A stretch of DNA of 64,000 nt from positions 14,868,708 through 14,932,707 of the forward strand of contig CM033391.1 in assembly GCA_019426215.1 (NCBI GenBank), written 5' to 3'. This document shows, in pieces, positions 50,095 through 62,729 of this stretch. The translations under genes were made by a program, and so were the position numbers. The notes beneath the pieces were generated by a model. The model did no database searches. It had not been told where the DNA came from and saw only the letters and a list, made by a program, of their open reading frames with translations. The DNA is from Buddleja alternifolia (Eukaryota > Streptophyta > Magnoliopsida > Lamiales > Scrophulariaceae). Every line of letters starts with the position of its first letter. The stretch's first letter is position 1.

Positions 50095-51486
50095 CTAACT
50101 TGTATGTATGTAATGTGTCTCAATCAATCCCTTCCGTATCTTTTCTCTAATGAAGTGACAATCCACTTCAATATGTTTTGAATTCTCATGGTACACTGGA
50201 TTAGCTGCTAACTGTATGGCTGACTTGCTATCAGTGTATATAGGTACTGGCATCTTGACTTTAACCTTCAATTCTGCTAACAAACTTTGCGCACAAAATC
50301 TCACATGTTGTAGTCCCCATAGCTCTATATTTTGCCTCTGCTGAGCTCCTGGAGACTATATTCTGTCTTTTAACCTTCCATGAGATTAAAGATCCTCCAA
50401 ACTTCACTGCATAACCAGTTAGGGACTTTCTAGTAATAGGGCATGATGACCAATCTGAGTCAAAGAAAGCAACCAAATCAAAATTAGCATTAGCACATAA
50501 TAATAATCCCAATCCTACCTTAACACTCTGATCATTGCATCAAAATGTGACTTCTTTGGACTATGCATGAATTGGCTTAAAACCTGTACCTGCATAACTT
50601 ATATCTGGTCTTGTAAGACACAAATATATAAGCTTTCCAACAATTTTTTGATACTCCCCAATGTTATCAATAGTAGTATCATCATGATGTAAATCTTTTT
50701 CATAAAACTTCACATTTTGTTCTACAGGTATACTCAAAGGCTTACTGCCTAACATGCCAGTTTCTACCAATAAATCAAGAGTATACTTCTTCTGATTCAT
50801 TACTATCCCTTTTCTTGATCTTGAAATTTCAATACCTAAAAAATATTTTAGTTCTGCTAGGTCCTTCATATGAAAAGTGTTATTCAAATATTCTTTGCAC
50901 TCATTCACCATAGCACTATCATTACCAGTTATCACTATGTCATCAACATAAACTAGTAAGAAAACTATATTACTCCCCTTAGATTTCACAAACAGAGAGT
51001 AATCATTCATGGACTGAATGAAACCATGAGCATTCATAGCAATGGTAAACTTATTCCATTGCCTTGAATCTTGTTTCAAACCATAAAGAGGTTTATTAAG
51101 CTTACATACCTTCTTTGCTCCATAATTATGCACATTACCTGTTTGCACTCCTTGTGGAATCTCCATGTAGACCTCTTCATTCAAATCCCCTTGTAAAAAT
51201 GCATTGGTCACATCCCCTTCTTTGCCACTGGTGAGAAAGTGTCTGTATAATCAATACCCTCAAGTTGAGTATATCCTTTAGCAACCAACCTTGCCTTAAA
51301 TCTTTCTATTGTTCCATCTGATTTATATTTAATATTGTAAACCCATCTACATCCTATAGGTTTCTTATTGTTAGGTAAATCCACAATCATCCAGGTTTTA
51401 TTGAATTCTAGAGCTTTAAGCTCTATATCCATAGCATTCTGCCATCTTTGATCTTGTTTGGCTTGCAAATAATTTTGAGGAATCAT
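50095..51486 (-). pseudogene. Reverse transcriptase and RNase H of copia C1
   Basis: The RT part reads [26 protein letters not shown], then TNAFLQGDLNEEVYMEIPQG, LYGLKQ and the catalytic YVDDIV block. About 25 residues normally found between SPVAK and the DVTNAFL block are missing and the frame shifts at 51208, so the RT is dead. After another break near 50530, RNase H appears (DLVAFFDSDW, SWKVKRQNIVSRSSAEAKYR, YTDSKSAIQLAANPV) in two overlapping frames. Confidence 0.9.
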
Positions 51487-51540
51487 CTCAGTAGATATAG
51501 CAGATAAGTAAGCTTTATACTTAGGATGAATCGTGGAATA

Positions 51541-53321
51541 CTACATATAATTTGAAATAGGATACACAATATTAGCTTGATCAGAAGCATCAATGAAAGG
51601 TGATACATAATCTTTGGACCAACATGGAGCTTTATGAATCCTAGTAGATCTTCTAGGACTTATTTGATTATTAGAAGTTACTTCTGGAGGATTGGCATTC
51701 TCATTACCATCATCCCCAAAATCCTCTAGACCTCCCCTATTATGAGATTCAGTCTGATCATACACATTATCATATATATGCTGAACATTCTGAGGTTTAG
51801 AATAAGCAATGATAAACTCATCATAGTATGATCTGGCATCACTTTGAGGAAAATCTTGTGCATTTGTATCATTATTAGACAAAGCAAAGGGAAAAATATG
51901 TTCATAAAAAATTACATCCCTTGATACAAGAAAAGACTTGGAATTTAAATTCAATAATTTGTACCCCTTTTGAGCAGGAGCATACCCCATAAAAACACAA
52001 GCTTTGGATCTGTGTTGAAATTTATCTAATTGGGGAAGAACCTTTGCATAACATAAACAACCAAAAATCTTCAAATGTGCATATGAAGGAGCTTTCCCAT
52101 TTAACACATAAAAAGGTGTTTTACCATTTAACAGAGGAGTGGGTGTTCTATTGATTAAGTAAACAGCTGTAATAACACACTCACCCCAATATTTCATAGG
52201 AACATGTGAAAAAAATTTGAGAGCCCTAGCTACATCTAAAATATGCCTGTGCCTCCTTTCCACAACACCATTTTGTTGTGGTGTGTATATACATGAACTT
52301 TGATATATAGCCCCTATAGAATCAAATAGATCACTACATTCTCTACTAAAGAATTCCCAAGCATTGTCAGTTCTCACATTCTTAACTTTAGTAGAATATT
52401 GTGTTTGAACATAAACAAAGAATTTCCTTAATATATTCACAACTTCAGATTTAAATTTCATAAGGAAAATCCAAGTGGCCCTAGAAAAATCATCAACTAT
52501 AGTCAAGAAGTAAGATTCCTAGTTATATGTTTGTTCTCTATAGGGTCCCCACACATCAACATGTATAATATCAAAAATTGCATCAGTAACATGACTTTTA
52601 TTTGGAAAAACAGATCTTGGTTGCTTGGCCAAAGGACAAATATCACAGTATATGTTCTTATCTACAGAAATACCAAGCTCAGGCAGATACTTAAATCTGC
52701 TAAAAGACATATGGCCAAACCTTTTGTGCCACAGGTTTGCCTTATTGTTCAAAACAGAAGTATTACAAACAAAAGTACTTCTATAAAATGGGTACAAGCA
52801 ACATTATTATTGGAAAAGATAATATTCTCCAAAGGAATTAACAGTTGATCATGGGGGACTGGCTGTAGATAAAACAATCCACTCTTTAGTTTACCAATCC
52901 CCTTGATCTTGCCACTCCATGTGTCCTGTATCAAAAAAAAGTTGGCATAAAAGCTAATGAATACATTGTTATCATTTGTGAGCTTAGAGACAGATAGGAG
53001 ATTATGCTTAAATTCAGGGACATAAAACACACTTTTAAGAATCATATCTGTCCCTAATCTTATTTCTCCAATGTGTGTAACTACACTATTGTTCCCATTA
53101 GGCAAACTCACAGAATTATGATTTGTACAGGACACAAAATTCTTATTTAATAATCTATGGTCAACCAGCATATGCTGGTTGGCTCCAGTGTCAAGAATCC
53201 AAGTATTGACAGTATTATCATGCTTAACACCGGAAAAGTTTGAAAGTATACCTGAGGCCATATTGGCAGAATTTACAGCAGAGACACTTGCATTATCAGT
53301 ATTGTTGTTCAAAAATTGCAT
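51541..53321 (-). pseudogene. Protease and integrase of copia C1
   Basis: The protease site WILDTGANQHM lies near 53200, followed by the pre-integrase block LWHKRFGHMSFSRF and zinc site CDICPLAKQ, and the integrase core TIVDDFSRATWIF, VRTDNAWEF, and CIYTPQQNGVVERRHRHILD. A frameshift near 52780, an in-frame TAG at about 52507 and another TAG at 51541 interrupt the polyprotein; the last continues in the same frame into RT. Confidence 0.9.
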
Positions 53322-53389
53322 GAGTTGATTGTACTACTGAGTAGTAAGTGTTAGGGCAGAATGAAAGCTCATATTTCCTCCTTCCTCAC

Positions 53390-54391
53390 TTAGAGTATAC
53401 CTGTATTGATTTTCATATTTTTTGTTTGTGCAGTGTAAGTGTTAGTATGAGTAACATTATAAGATCTTCCACCACTGTTATTTCCTCTCCCTGTACCTCC
53501 TCTAACCCCTCTCCTGCCTCCCCCTCTTACCCAGCCAAGGGGATAACCAATAATCTTGAAGCACTTTTCTCTGGTATGTCCATTGATGTTACATACATCA
53601 CAGAACATAGAGGCTCTCTCAGCAGTTAAGGAGGTATTGGTTTGTGTGCTACTCAATAAGGCTAGAGAAGGATCAATTGTAGTCTTATGTGTTTGTATTC
53701 CCCTCTGTGCCTCTTCATTACAAACCATGGAATAAACTTGTGTGTGTGTAGGTAAGGGTGACATCATCAATATTTGTGATCTAATGTTGCTATAACACTC
53801 ACTTAGCCCTATGAGGAATTGCATCTTCTTGAGTTGATTGCAGAAATCCACACATTCTTTATACACATCAACTGATGGTGATGGAACCAAGGATTCATAT
53901 TCATCCCATAGGTGTCTGATTTTAGAGTAAAATTCAGAAACAACATTTGTGCCTTGTGTGATTGTGTTAATTTGTTTATATAATGAAAACAGTCTTGCAC
54001 CATTAACTCGGTCAAAACGCTCTTTTAGATCATTCCATATCACACAGGCAGAATCAGTATATACTACTCCATGCAAAAAATCACGAGAAATCGATCTATG
54101 AATCCAGGATTTTACCAAAGCATTGCAGCGCTTCCAATGCGGCAACAGTGGCGATCCTTCTTCAGGTTGTTTGCAAGATCCATTCAGAAATCCAATTTTG
54201 TTCTTCGCCTCCAAAGGTACCATCATCTCACGACTCCAGATTTTATAATTCTCCGATCCTTTAAGAATTTCTGTGACTAGGTCAAGATTAGGCGTATCCG
54301 ATAGGTGTATGAACATCGGATCTTGAAAATCGATATTGGACGCCATTGTTGTTGTTTTTTGACTTGTCTTGGTTGGAGATTCACTCGTCAT
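53390..54391 (-). pseudogene. Gag of copia C1
   Basis: The 333-codon open frame begins with a short leader and MASNIDFQDPMFIHLSDTP, a typical copia gag start, followed by GSENYKIWSREMMVPLEAKN. A CCHC zinc knuckle is visible near the end (CDVCNINGHTREKCF), then a glycine/arginine-rich stretch (GGGRRGVRGGTGRGNNSGG). The frame stops at 53390. A shifted frame goes on with YTLSEEGGNMSFHSALTL, so one frameshift and one nonsense codon separate gag from protease. Confidence 0.9.
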
Positions 54392-54526
54392 GATGATGAA
54401 TTTCTGTTTGCGCTCACGGAAGAAGAGAGAACAAGATCAATTTGTAAAAATCCTCAAATCAACACTCTGCGACTAATCCTAATCGAAGGAGAAGAAAGAA
54501 CAATTATCAATCAAGAACAAAAAACT

Positions 54527-54539
54527 GGCTCTGGTGCCA
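54527..54539 (-). other. Primer binding site of copia C1
   Basis: On the minus strand TGGCACCAGAGCC directly follows the 5' LTR. It is close to the common copia site TGGTATCAGAGC for initiator tRNA-Met. Confidence 0.7.
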
Positions 54540-54772
54540 TGTTAAGTTTATGAATGTGAATATAAACTGAAAACATTTTCCATTGATGAATTGTGTAGAG
54601 AGAACTCTCTGGATACAAGAATAGAAATATCTATTTTTACATTGCTGAATAATTGAAGCAGAATACTCTTTCTTCCTTTTTATACTTTAACTAACTAAAG
54701 TGCTAAACTAGCCGTTGTGGCCTATTGCATAAAGTGCTACTTTCACTTATACTAAAAGTGTTACTCTCAACA
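54540..54772 (-). repeat. 5' LTR of copia C1
   Basis: 233 bp; it carries the extra 12-bp block AATACTCTTTCT. A TATA-like TATAAAAAGG lies in the middle (minus strand). Confidence 0.95.
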
Positions 54773-54911
54773 AGTATGCACTTCAATTATGTTTTAATAT
54801 GTACTGTCCTTTCTCATTTATAATGCTTAGCTCATAGTGCATTTTTCTAGTTTAGTTTTGGATATACTTGCACACTGGGAGTGCTCTGTGTTTGTGGCAA
54901 AAATATGCTAT

Positions 54912-55271
54912 ATTTCGTCTGCTACTACCACTGCTAGAGGAAGAAGAATAGGAAGAAGCCATGATTTTTGGAAGAAAAACTTGGAAAATCGTAGCTCAAA
55001 TGAGTAAAACCACAAAAATTGGCCTTAAAAAGACTAAATTGGTCAAATTTGACCCATTTGACAGTGTATTTCCTTCCAAATCAGCCTCAAAGGGTATATT
55101 TTCCCCCCATAACCAAAAGTTAACAGAAGGCATGTGTCAAAATCTGTCAAATTACTAACAGTGGTAACCAAAGTGAGAAAAAAAACATAGTACCAACAGT
55201 GAGAAAAGTAAATAGCGTGATACTATTTGCGAACTAGCCTTATCCTACGGTACCAAAATTTTGATTTTTCC
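54912..55271 (-). repeat. Right terminal inverted repeat of the Mutator-like element
   Basis: Read on the minus strand it has the same promoter-like region and an ATG at about 54961-54963 followed by MASSYSSSSSSGSS-like codons, then diverges at CGAAAT. It therefore holds a second start of the cargo gene facing inward. Confidence 0.85.
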
Positions 55272-56279
55272 TTATTGCAGAGGATTGATGGATGATTATA
55301 AGTTATATTTTCAAATAACTAATTAATGGATGTTCGAGGTTATCTTAAATCATTGGTTCAAATTAATGGGGGCAAGGTAGAATTAACACTAAGGTGTATA
55401 ACTTATTTCGACCTGAACATATATTCTTAAGTTCTTGTAGACTTTGTAGTGGGTTGATACTTCGAGTTCATTTTTGATCTAGGTCAGAAATTACCCCTCC
55501 CCTTTCAGCCAGGATGACCTCGCAAAGACGAATTAAAAATAACTAAATAAAGATTATAGACTGCACTCGAAATATAAAACTGCTTACGCACCACATTAGG
55601 ATCAAATCTAACGTAGTTTCAACTTATAATATGAATTTCCTATTGTATAGCCAATTCTTATACGATTTATCCCAAATTTATATATATGAGATCGCACTGT
55701 TAACTCTTAGTATGAATAACGAGGCTACGAGCAAGCTTACCAGTGTATTAAATGCTCCCCTCCTTCTTTCATAAATGCGGTGTATAGTGCTCATCCATGC
55801 TGGACAAGTACTATTCCGCCAGTTGAAAGTTCTACTAGGATGATGCCATGTGTCTTTAAGGAACGGTCAGGATCATACCTCGAAGGGTCGGGTCATAGGT
55901 TAACCTGACCCGAGTGGAAAGAAACACACGGATCTTGTAGTGTTTTGCAATTTCGAGGCTCGATAGGGACCTATGACCTAAATACCAAGTTTTAACGACC
56001 TCATTAGGTCGTTTATCTTGTTATACACGGGTATATTAAACTGGATAGTAACGATGTAACGAAGTCAAAAGGGTATATATGTGGGCCCTCTCTTTTTCAG
56101 TATATCAATTTTAAAAAAAGGTCAAAAGGAAACTTTAATTATAATATTAACTATTATGTGAGTAAAAATAAACGCTATTTAAGTTCCAAGGAAAAAGAGC
56201 ATGCCAATGCATTGCATAGCTTATACGTGTCGCCACAAAGAACCATTGCGAAGTTTCGGTGATGAAGTTTTAGAGATTT
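55272..56279. other. Intergenic stretch with a possible Tat-like LTR fragment
   Basis: No supported ORF. Text around 55555-55625 (GCACTCGAAATATAAAACTG then CTTACGCACC) is weakly similar to the Tat LTR at 32645-32710 (GCACTCGCTC...GCTTACGTACC), suggesting an old related LTR. The rest is AT-rich without recognisable features. Confidence 0.4.
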
Positions 56280-57930
56280 TGACATGAGAAATCCTAGCAA
56301 GTATATTTGGGTCATACAAGTAATAAAGTGAATTAAAGTTCGGATATTGTATCTTAGATATAACTAATTCAAGTACTAGAATTGTTGTATTATTTATTCC
56401 TAAGTTAAACTAATCGATGTTGAATGATTTGATTAATTAAGCTAAATAAGAATTAACAAATAAAAGCAAGGTAAAGACACGAAATATCTTATGAGAAAAA
56501 GTGACTAAGACCTATGATCAGGTTGATTTATCCATTCATTATACGAATTCTAGTTAATGTATTATTAGATTGCTTTAGGCCATGATGAAACTCCCAAAGA
56601 TAAATCACTACCCAATCCCTTGGATGTACAAACTCTATAACTCCTAACAGTTTCCTATATCCCTATAGTGAAAAACTTTTTACGAATTATGCACTAATGA
56701 AATCCATGGAATTTTCTTTGTTCCACAACCTTTCGAGTTATTTTCCAAAGCTAGCCACGATATTAGAAGTTGAATCTATTATTAGTTAGTTTTACTATGT
56801 GTTGTTTATATCTCGTGAACCCTAGTTTATTTCTTCCCAGTCCTAAACATAGGGAATAAATTATGCCATTATTGATTAGGCAATCACAAGCATTAAAAAT
56901 AGACAATAAACAATACCCACCACAATGTATAATCCAAATAACTAAAATTTCATAAAACGAATATCAAAATCACTCGTCACAACACAAGCATCTATTGGTC
57001 TAGTGGTATCCACCTCCTACTTTATGTGAGAGGTCCTGGGTTCCAATCTAGACTGCCATAAGTTGTGGCTTTCTCCTTCTTTATAGAACTAGATAGAGTC
57101 TTTATGGCTCAGGATTATGACTATCAAGGGGGTTTATCGGGCTAGATATTTAGAGTATCCCCCTTCATCTTGAATTAAAAAATAAATAAATCAACCATCA
57201 CAAAAGTCTCAGTCAAAAGTGAGTTTGTTCATAATCAACGAACTAAATCTATCTTAATAGACATGATAAATCTAGCCTAGAAATTTAAATTAAATCTCCC
57301 TATCGAAGATGTCAATTGCTTGCTCCGGGCTTGAATTCTTCGTCTTTAATGATGAATTTGAAGTCTTCAGGCTTTCTCTGCTTCTTTAGTCTCTAAGTAA
57401 ATTCTATATCGCGTAACCTCTTCTAAAACCTGCTCTAAAAACTCTTAAATAGGTCAAATATGAGCTAAACCCGCGAAATAGGCCAAAAAGATCGATTTGC
57501 CCTCACTTAAGTCCTACGCATGGGGTTATGGAATCTGCGCACGTGGGCTCCGAGGTTCTGTGTAAAAGTGGCAGCAATCTTGTTTCCTTCATCAAGTTCT
57601 CCAGACACGTCAGATTTGTGTGATTCAAGTTGTCACGTCAAGTTAAGGCATACATCTACAACTTTATAGAAGGAACCTTCATCAAATTACAATTTTAACA
57701 TAATAAAAATTTTCCGGCTCTATGAACACTGTGCAGAAATATGACATTTTACTCTCTTTTTATGCTCAAATAAACTTATGTCCTACTAAGCACAATAAAT
57801 ACCAATCAAAGCACAATGTGGGATAAAAAGTGACTAAAATACCGACCAAAACATAGAAAACGGGGGCCTAAAAATGGTGTAAAATGTAGACTTATTAAAT
57901 TTCTTTCTCAAGAAACACAGACAAAAAGAA
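56280..57930 (-). repeat. Degenerate Athila-like LTR A3 (outer edge approximate)
   Basis: The left edge TGACATGAGAAATCC, the following GTAATAAAGTG...AAAGTTCGGATATTG and later blocks (GTGATTCAAGTTG then ATCTACAACTTT) are colinear with the A2 LTR (16197-17350). It is older and has a SINE inside. The expected primer site left of 56280 is not recognisable. In the U3 position it carries its own words (CTACGCATGGGG, CTGCGCACGTGGGC, 57517-57552). Confidence 0.65.
56993..57185 (+). mobile_element. tRNA-derived SINE in LTR A3
   Basis: The A-box-like GGTCTAGTGGTATCCACC and B-box-like GGGTTCCAATCTAGAC are about 35 bp apart, followed by a body ending near CATCTTGAATTAAAAAATAA. A target duplication was not identified with certainty. 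It is a different family from the SINE at 49041. Confidence 0.6.
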
Positions 57931-58511
57931 AAAGAATTTTTTTTAAGAGAATTAAGTTATTGATCACATTGTTTTCTTTTCTATATCAACTAAAATGGGT
58001 TAATTGCAATATACACCTTATATACCCAAAGTGCAAAAAAGTCGCTTTATAAAATTAAAGTCCAAAAGCCTCCCCTTGAAAAAACAAAATTAAGTATTCT
58101 GTTTTACGTGTGAGCCACTCCTGCGCTTTTGTGAGTGATTATAGTATTTTCGCTAGTATAAGACTATTTTGCTCCATCTAACAACATATATTGGATCTAC
58201 TATGATTAAAATCTGATGAGTTTGTGGAAATTGGTCGATACAAATGATTGAGAGAAATCAAGAAAATTAAGAAAAAAGCCAAAAAGGGTCTCAGGATGGT
58301 CAAAGGTAGTTTAACCACTATCAACACAAGTTTGACCACAAGGTTGGCAACTTGCAGACTTGGGATTGTGTTTTCTATGTGGTTTTGCCTTGGATTTTGC
58401 TATTGACTCGTATTCAGATTGTTTTTCCTAATTACCTATTAATCAAAATTGTGTTTCCTATTTGGAATATTTTTTAGTTTCCTTGTGTATAATGTCTTTC
58501 GCTCTATAAAC
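57931..58511. other. Intergenic stretch; no gene seen
   Basis: AT-rich DNA without a supported ORF or recognisable repeat end. It ends in TAAAC, the target copy of the next solo LTR. Confidence 0.5.
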
Positions 58512-60673
58512 TGTTGGGATCGTGTGGTCCAACCATGGGGATGCCGGTCGCAGCAGAAGCACGAAATTTAAAAAATTCAAATAAAATGCAAGGCATCCCC
58601 AAATTAGGGCTAGGCAGACATGGTACTATCGGATTCAAAAACTCACAAAAGAGAGTTATCACGTGTTTACCTCTTGAAGAACAAAAAACTGGAACATCTT
58701 TTTAAGCAACTCCCTGCTACACCTCTCCGGATTGATTTGCTCTAGTGCCCCAAGTGTTGCGCCTCTAAGTTTATCAACACCTTAGTTCGTACCCTTGATT
58801 ATCACCACCAGTGCTAGCCAAAAGAATATCGAATTTTGGTATATGAGAAAAGGGTAGGAATATATTTTTGGTGTTCTTCGTACTCAACACATGAGTTGGA
58901 AGAATTAGATGTGAAAGAGGTGGAAGAGAAAAGATGGAGAGAATAAAATCTCACAACTCTTAGTTGTGAATTATGAATTGCTTAAGTTAAGAATAAAATA
59001 TCAATACATACACATATATATATATATATATAGAGAGTCCACCATAAGTGAAACTCACATACATACACCTACACGCCTTATATGGGTGTGTATATGCATA
59101 TATATATATATATATATTATACTTATATGTTAAGTTCTTTCTTAATTCTCTTCCCCAGTTAATTAGATCTACTAATTAACTAACAAGATCTTTCCATATA
59201 TTTGAGATCATTCTCAAATATATAAGATCTATCCAAATAAGATCTTTCCATATAATTAGTCAACTAATTAAATAGATCTTACCAAATCCACAATACTAAT
59301 ATGTTTATAAGATCCTTCCAGATCAATTAGTCATCTAATTAATTAGAATAGATCCTATCAAATATATTACAAAATATATTAAATCTATATATATATATAT
59401 ACATTCATAGACTTGGTGAATAAGATAAAATCCTCCACCAAATCCAAACACATACATACGCCCATACGTGTATATATATACATTTTTATTTTCCTCTTCA
59501 CGCATTAATTAATTAGACCATTAATTAATTAATCTTTCCCAATTTATATTCCAATATTAAATTATAAGACTAATATTAATTAAGACCACTTAATTAATTT
59601 ATTCCTTTTTCCCGATTAATTAATTCCAATTAATTAATCTCTCCGTTAATTCACAAAAACTTAACTAGCCAATAGATACTACACTAAATTAAGTGTGTGA
59701 ACCTTTAGGCTCATTAATAAGCTAGCAATAAGTCATTTTCCATAGGCTAGATTAATTATTCACAATAATTAATTAGGCATTGGATTAACTTCACCAATTA
59801 ACCCAAGGCAGCTATCGGTCGTGGTTCGATGTCTAGCAACGTCGCCACGACTTCCTAGATGTTATCGATGAAAAGCAAACCTATCTAGATTTTGACCGTC
59901 ATGTGAGTAGAATCCTTCCATCTTTTTTCAGTGTAAGGCTTAGGGGTTTGGCGACGGTCGAAACCCTAGTAGCCTCGGAAACTATGACTATGTTGGTTCT
60001 ACTAACGATCCGGTCTTTTATAAGACTATGCTCTGGCCAGAGAATTTTATTGATTATTCAGCTTTACACAACAACACCTGGATGGATCCCTCGACAACTA
60101 CCATCTGTTCCTTTGTACTATCAGACTGCCCAACATACACGTTGTATGACTGTCTTGGAGTGTAGATGCATATCAAAGCAGAGTGGATAGTACCCTTTCC
60201 AATAATATCTCAGGTCTAAGAACTAATCTCACACTACGAAACCTAAGGACTCCAAGTTTGACAGAACCAACAAGGAATCCTTGCGGAGTCATTCAGTTAC
60301 ATACTTCTCCAAAGTATGAATTTTCATGTATGTATTGACTTGCCGACCATTGACAATGGAACATGTCAATCTCTAAAAAGAGTTACACACACGAACAAGT
60401 CTTGATGGAGCGGTGATATTCTACACCTGAAAACCTCTATGACTTGGAGCACGTTTTAGGACTACAGTCTTTGAGAGCATTCCATAGGTATCCCGACTGC
60501 TCACCTAACCATATGTAATCCATGGGATCTTTATCTATACTAACACAAGTAATCGACAATAAAAAAGCATACCGAAACAGGTTTGATACGATATAAATGA
60601 TAAGACTGTCATAGGGTGTTATGATCCAATGTTCAAGCCAATCATTTGGCTCGCCGGGCATACAACACTTTCA
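58512..60673 (-). mobile_element. Solo LTR S2 with target duplication TAAAC
   Basis: On the minus strand it starts TGAAAGTGTTGTATGCCC and ends GATCCCAACA; TAAAC flanks both sides (58507-58511 and 60674-60678). It is homologous to S1 (12260-14030), for example in CAGTCTTATC and GATAAAGATCCC, but 2162 bp long. It has no primer site or ORF with a known domain. (TA)n tracts and AATTAATT blocks fill 58990-59660. Confidence 0.9.
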
Positions 60674-61108
60674 TAAACATGGGCTTGTACATTATAATTT
60701 GTGAATGTAGATCTAGTGTTGACCCGTTGATGTAAGCACTTCGCCGCACCACGTTAAAATTCCTTATATCATCTTTTATGATTCTTTAAATTTTGTTGAT
60801 TTAAGGAAGTTTGCAATTCATCTCGTGATGCCTCATCCTTTAAAACTCATATCAGAGCTATATGTTTGTATATTTAGGAGACGTCTTAGATCTAGATCTA
60901 TGGGGGGCGCTTTGTGTTAGCACAAGTTTTATCGTGGGAGCGATGGTAGGAGATGAAGTAATGGTCAAGATGGTTCAGGGTGAAGCCATAGAAGATGACA
61001 AAGGAGGATTAGATCGATTAGACCTCCATGCTTACAGAAGGATTAATACTTGTTCGTCGTTTAGCGTATATAAAGTTATAACTAATTTTTAATGCAAATG
61101 CACGTGCC
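60674..61108. other. Intergenic stretch; no gene seen
   Basis: An open frame of 76 codons at 60862-61092 has no recognisable domain and no gene context. TGATGTAAGCACTTCGCCGC near 60732 faintly resembles Tat LTR text. Confidence 0.45.
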
Positions 61109-62714
61109 TGTTGGGAATTATTTGAATAAAACACAGCGGAAAGTAAGTTCTAATTCCCAAAGCCCGAATCATCTCTAATCCTCGTGTTTAATTGTGTATA
61201 GAAAAATTACCGTTCTCGCGTATGTTGATTTCTGAACGTGATCCTTTTTCTCTAACGCCGAATTTTCCAACGTCTCTAATTCGCCACACAAGAATCAAAA
61301 ACGAAAAACTCCTCCTTTCTTCCTTGTCAAAGACGGCTAGAGAGAGAGAGAGAGGTGGGAGACTTTTTCTTGGAGAGAAAGTTATGTAAGTTGCCTTGTG
61401 TTATTTTTCACCTTGTGATATATTTATATCATTATGAAACACTAACCCTAGCATTCAAGAGCCCTCTTTGGGCGTCTATTTGGCCGCCCCTTAGTGGGCT
61501 CGGAAGCCTTCGGGCTTTCGTCTTGCTTGTCAATTAATTAATCGGATAATTTATTTATCCAATAAATAAATTGATAATCCAATTAATTCAATTCCTAATT
61601 AATTTATAATTCAATTTCTCCAAGAAATTAATTAAAACATTAATTTAATTAATTAATTAAATTATCCAATAATTAATTAATTAATTACGGCATCCAATGC
61701 CGTGAATTTCTCTCAAGTCTTTTTCTCATGTTTTTCCTTTTGCACTTCCTTTAAGAGCGACTCTTTAGGTTCATCTCAAAAGGCAATTGGGAGGAATCAA
61801 AAGGGGTGTGAGTGACACCTAGCCAGTCTCGTGGCTCACACCGTAACCCAATTGAGAACGAATGAATAGGATCATTTCCAAACCTTTACGCCGTGAATAC
61901 CGTACGTGTATAAACCTTTTATTCTTATATCCTAGTCAAGTAAGAGTCATGGTTTAAAGTCAAACTCATATAACTTGACCATATGCCTAAGCTCATAATA
62001 AGTCGAGGTATTTAAATGCTTTGGCCAAAGACTTTCATCCTCACTTATTCATGATCGCATAGGATATTTTACTCATTCACTTATGAGAGAATAAATTCCA
62101 TATTGCAAATCAGTTAACAATGCTACTTGCCCATCAAGTCACACTTCGAGGTCGATTCCACCAACAGGTGATTTGAATCTAACTACTCTAATGACAGATT
62201 TGATGTCACAAGTACATCTTCAACTCGATTTCTCAGGCCAGAGGTTCACACGTACCTATCACTACTTATCAGTTTCATCATTGATTGTCAATGAGTGAAT
62301 ACCCATGCGATGAACTGATGCGAGCCGTGTTCGAACATATTAGTCCAACTGACACGTCTATGATATAAGTTCCCACTACCATTTCCATAGTGTACAAATG
62401 ACACTTTCTCTGTCGAAACTTACATCATACAAGTGTTTATTCACTATTGATGCCCAATCAATATTTCTTAGACTTGCGAACCCTTTTAGATGTCAAGGGT
62501 TAAACCATTCTAGTGCCTTTCCTCCTATCCCATAGGAGGTAGAAGGTTCGCCTTATCATCAAGGACTTTACGTTGTTTATTCACACCTTATAAATGCCTA
62601 TAAGAAAACAACAATCAACTGCCTTATATTAATAGAAAAACCATAGTTTAGTTACAATGTTTATGCCCTATAAATCTATCCTCTTTATGGAATTCGAGGG
62701 AATATACTCTAACA
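61109..62714 (-). repeat. 3' LTR of copia C2
   Basis: Starts TGTTAGAGTATATTCCC (62714) and ends AATAATTCCCAACA (61109) on the minus strand; 1606 bp. Near the end it has CTTCCGCTGTGTTTTATTC. It includes an AATTAATT-rich part (61530-61690) and a short GA repeat (61331-61352). Confidence 0.88.
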
Positions 62715-62727
62715 ATCTCCCACTTGC
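62715..62727 (-). other. Polypurine tract of copia C2
   Basis: GCAAGTGGGAGAT directly precedes the 3' LTR on the minus strand. Confidence 0.8.
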
Positions 62728-62729
62728 AT

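Larger units (their letters stand above)
49777..54772 (-). mobile_element. Ty1/copia retrotransposon C1 with target duplication AGTAT
   Basis: LTRs at 49777-49997 (3') and 54540-54772 (5') are near-identical except for a 12-bp indel, and flanked by exact AGTAT duplications. A primer site (54527-54539), polypurine tract (49998-50006), gag, protease, integrase, RT and RNase H are all present in copia order on the minus strand. Several stops and a deletion in RT make it inactive. It is inserted in the Mutator-like element just after the GRF gene. Confidence 0.96.
48640..55271. mobile_element. Mutator-like element carrying a GRF zinc-finger gene
   Basis: Inverted repeats at 48640-49004 and 54912-55271 are flanked by TTATTGTAG and TTATTGCAG, a 9-bp target duplication with one mismatch. 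Without the nested copia element and the SINE the original transposon is only about 1.3 kb and has no transposase, so it is non-autonomous. Its cargo is the zinc-finger gene at 48955-49706. Confidence 0.82.

Noticed and set aside
56993..57060. tRNA gene on the plus strand
   Set aside because: A and B boxes are present but the acceptor stem does not pair and a SINE-like body follows; treated as a SINE.
61192..61537. Two plus-strand open frames of 60-65 codons
   Set aside because: They lie inside the 3' LTR of copia C2 and have no recognisable domain.
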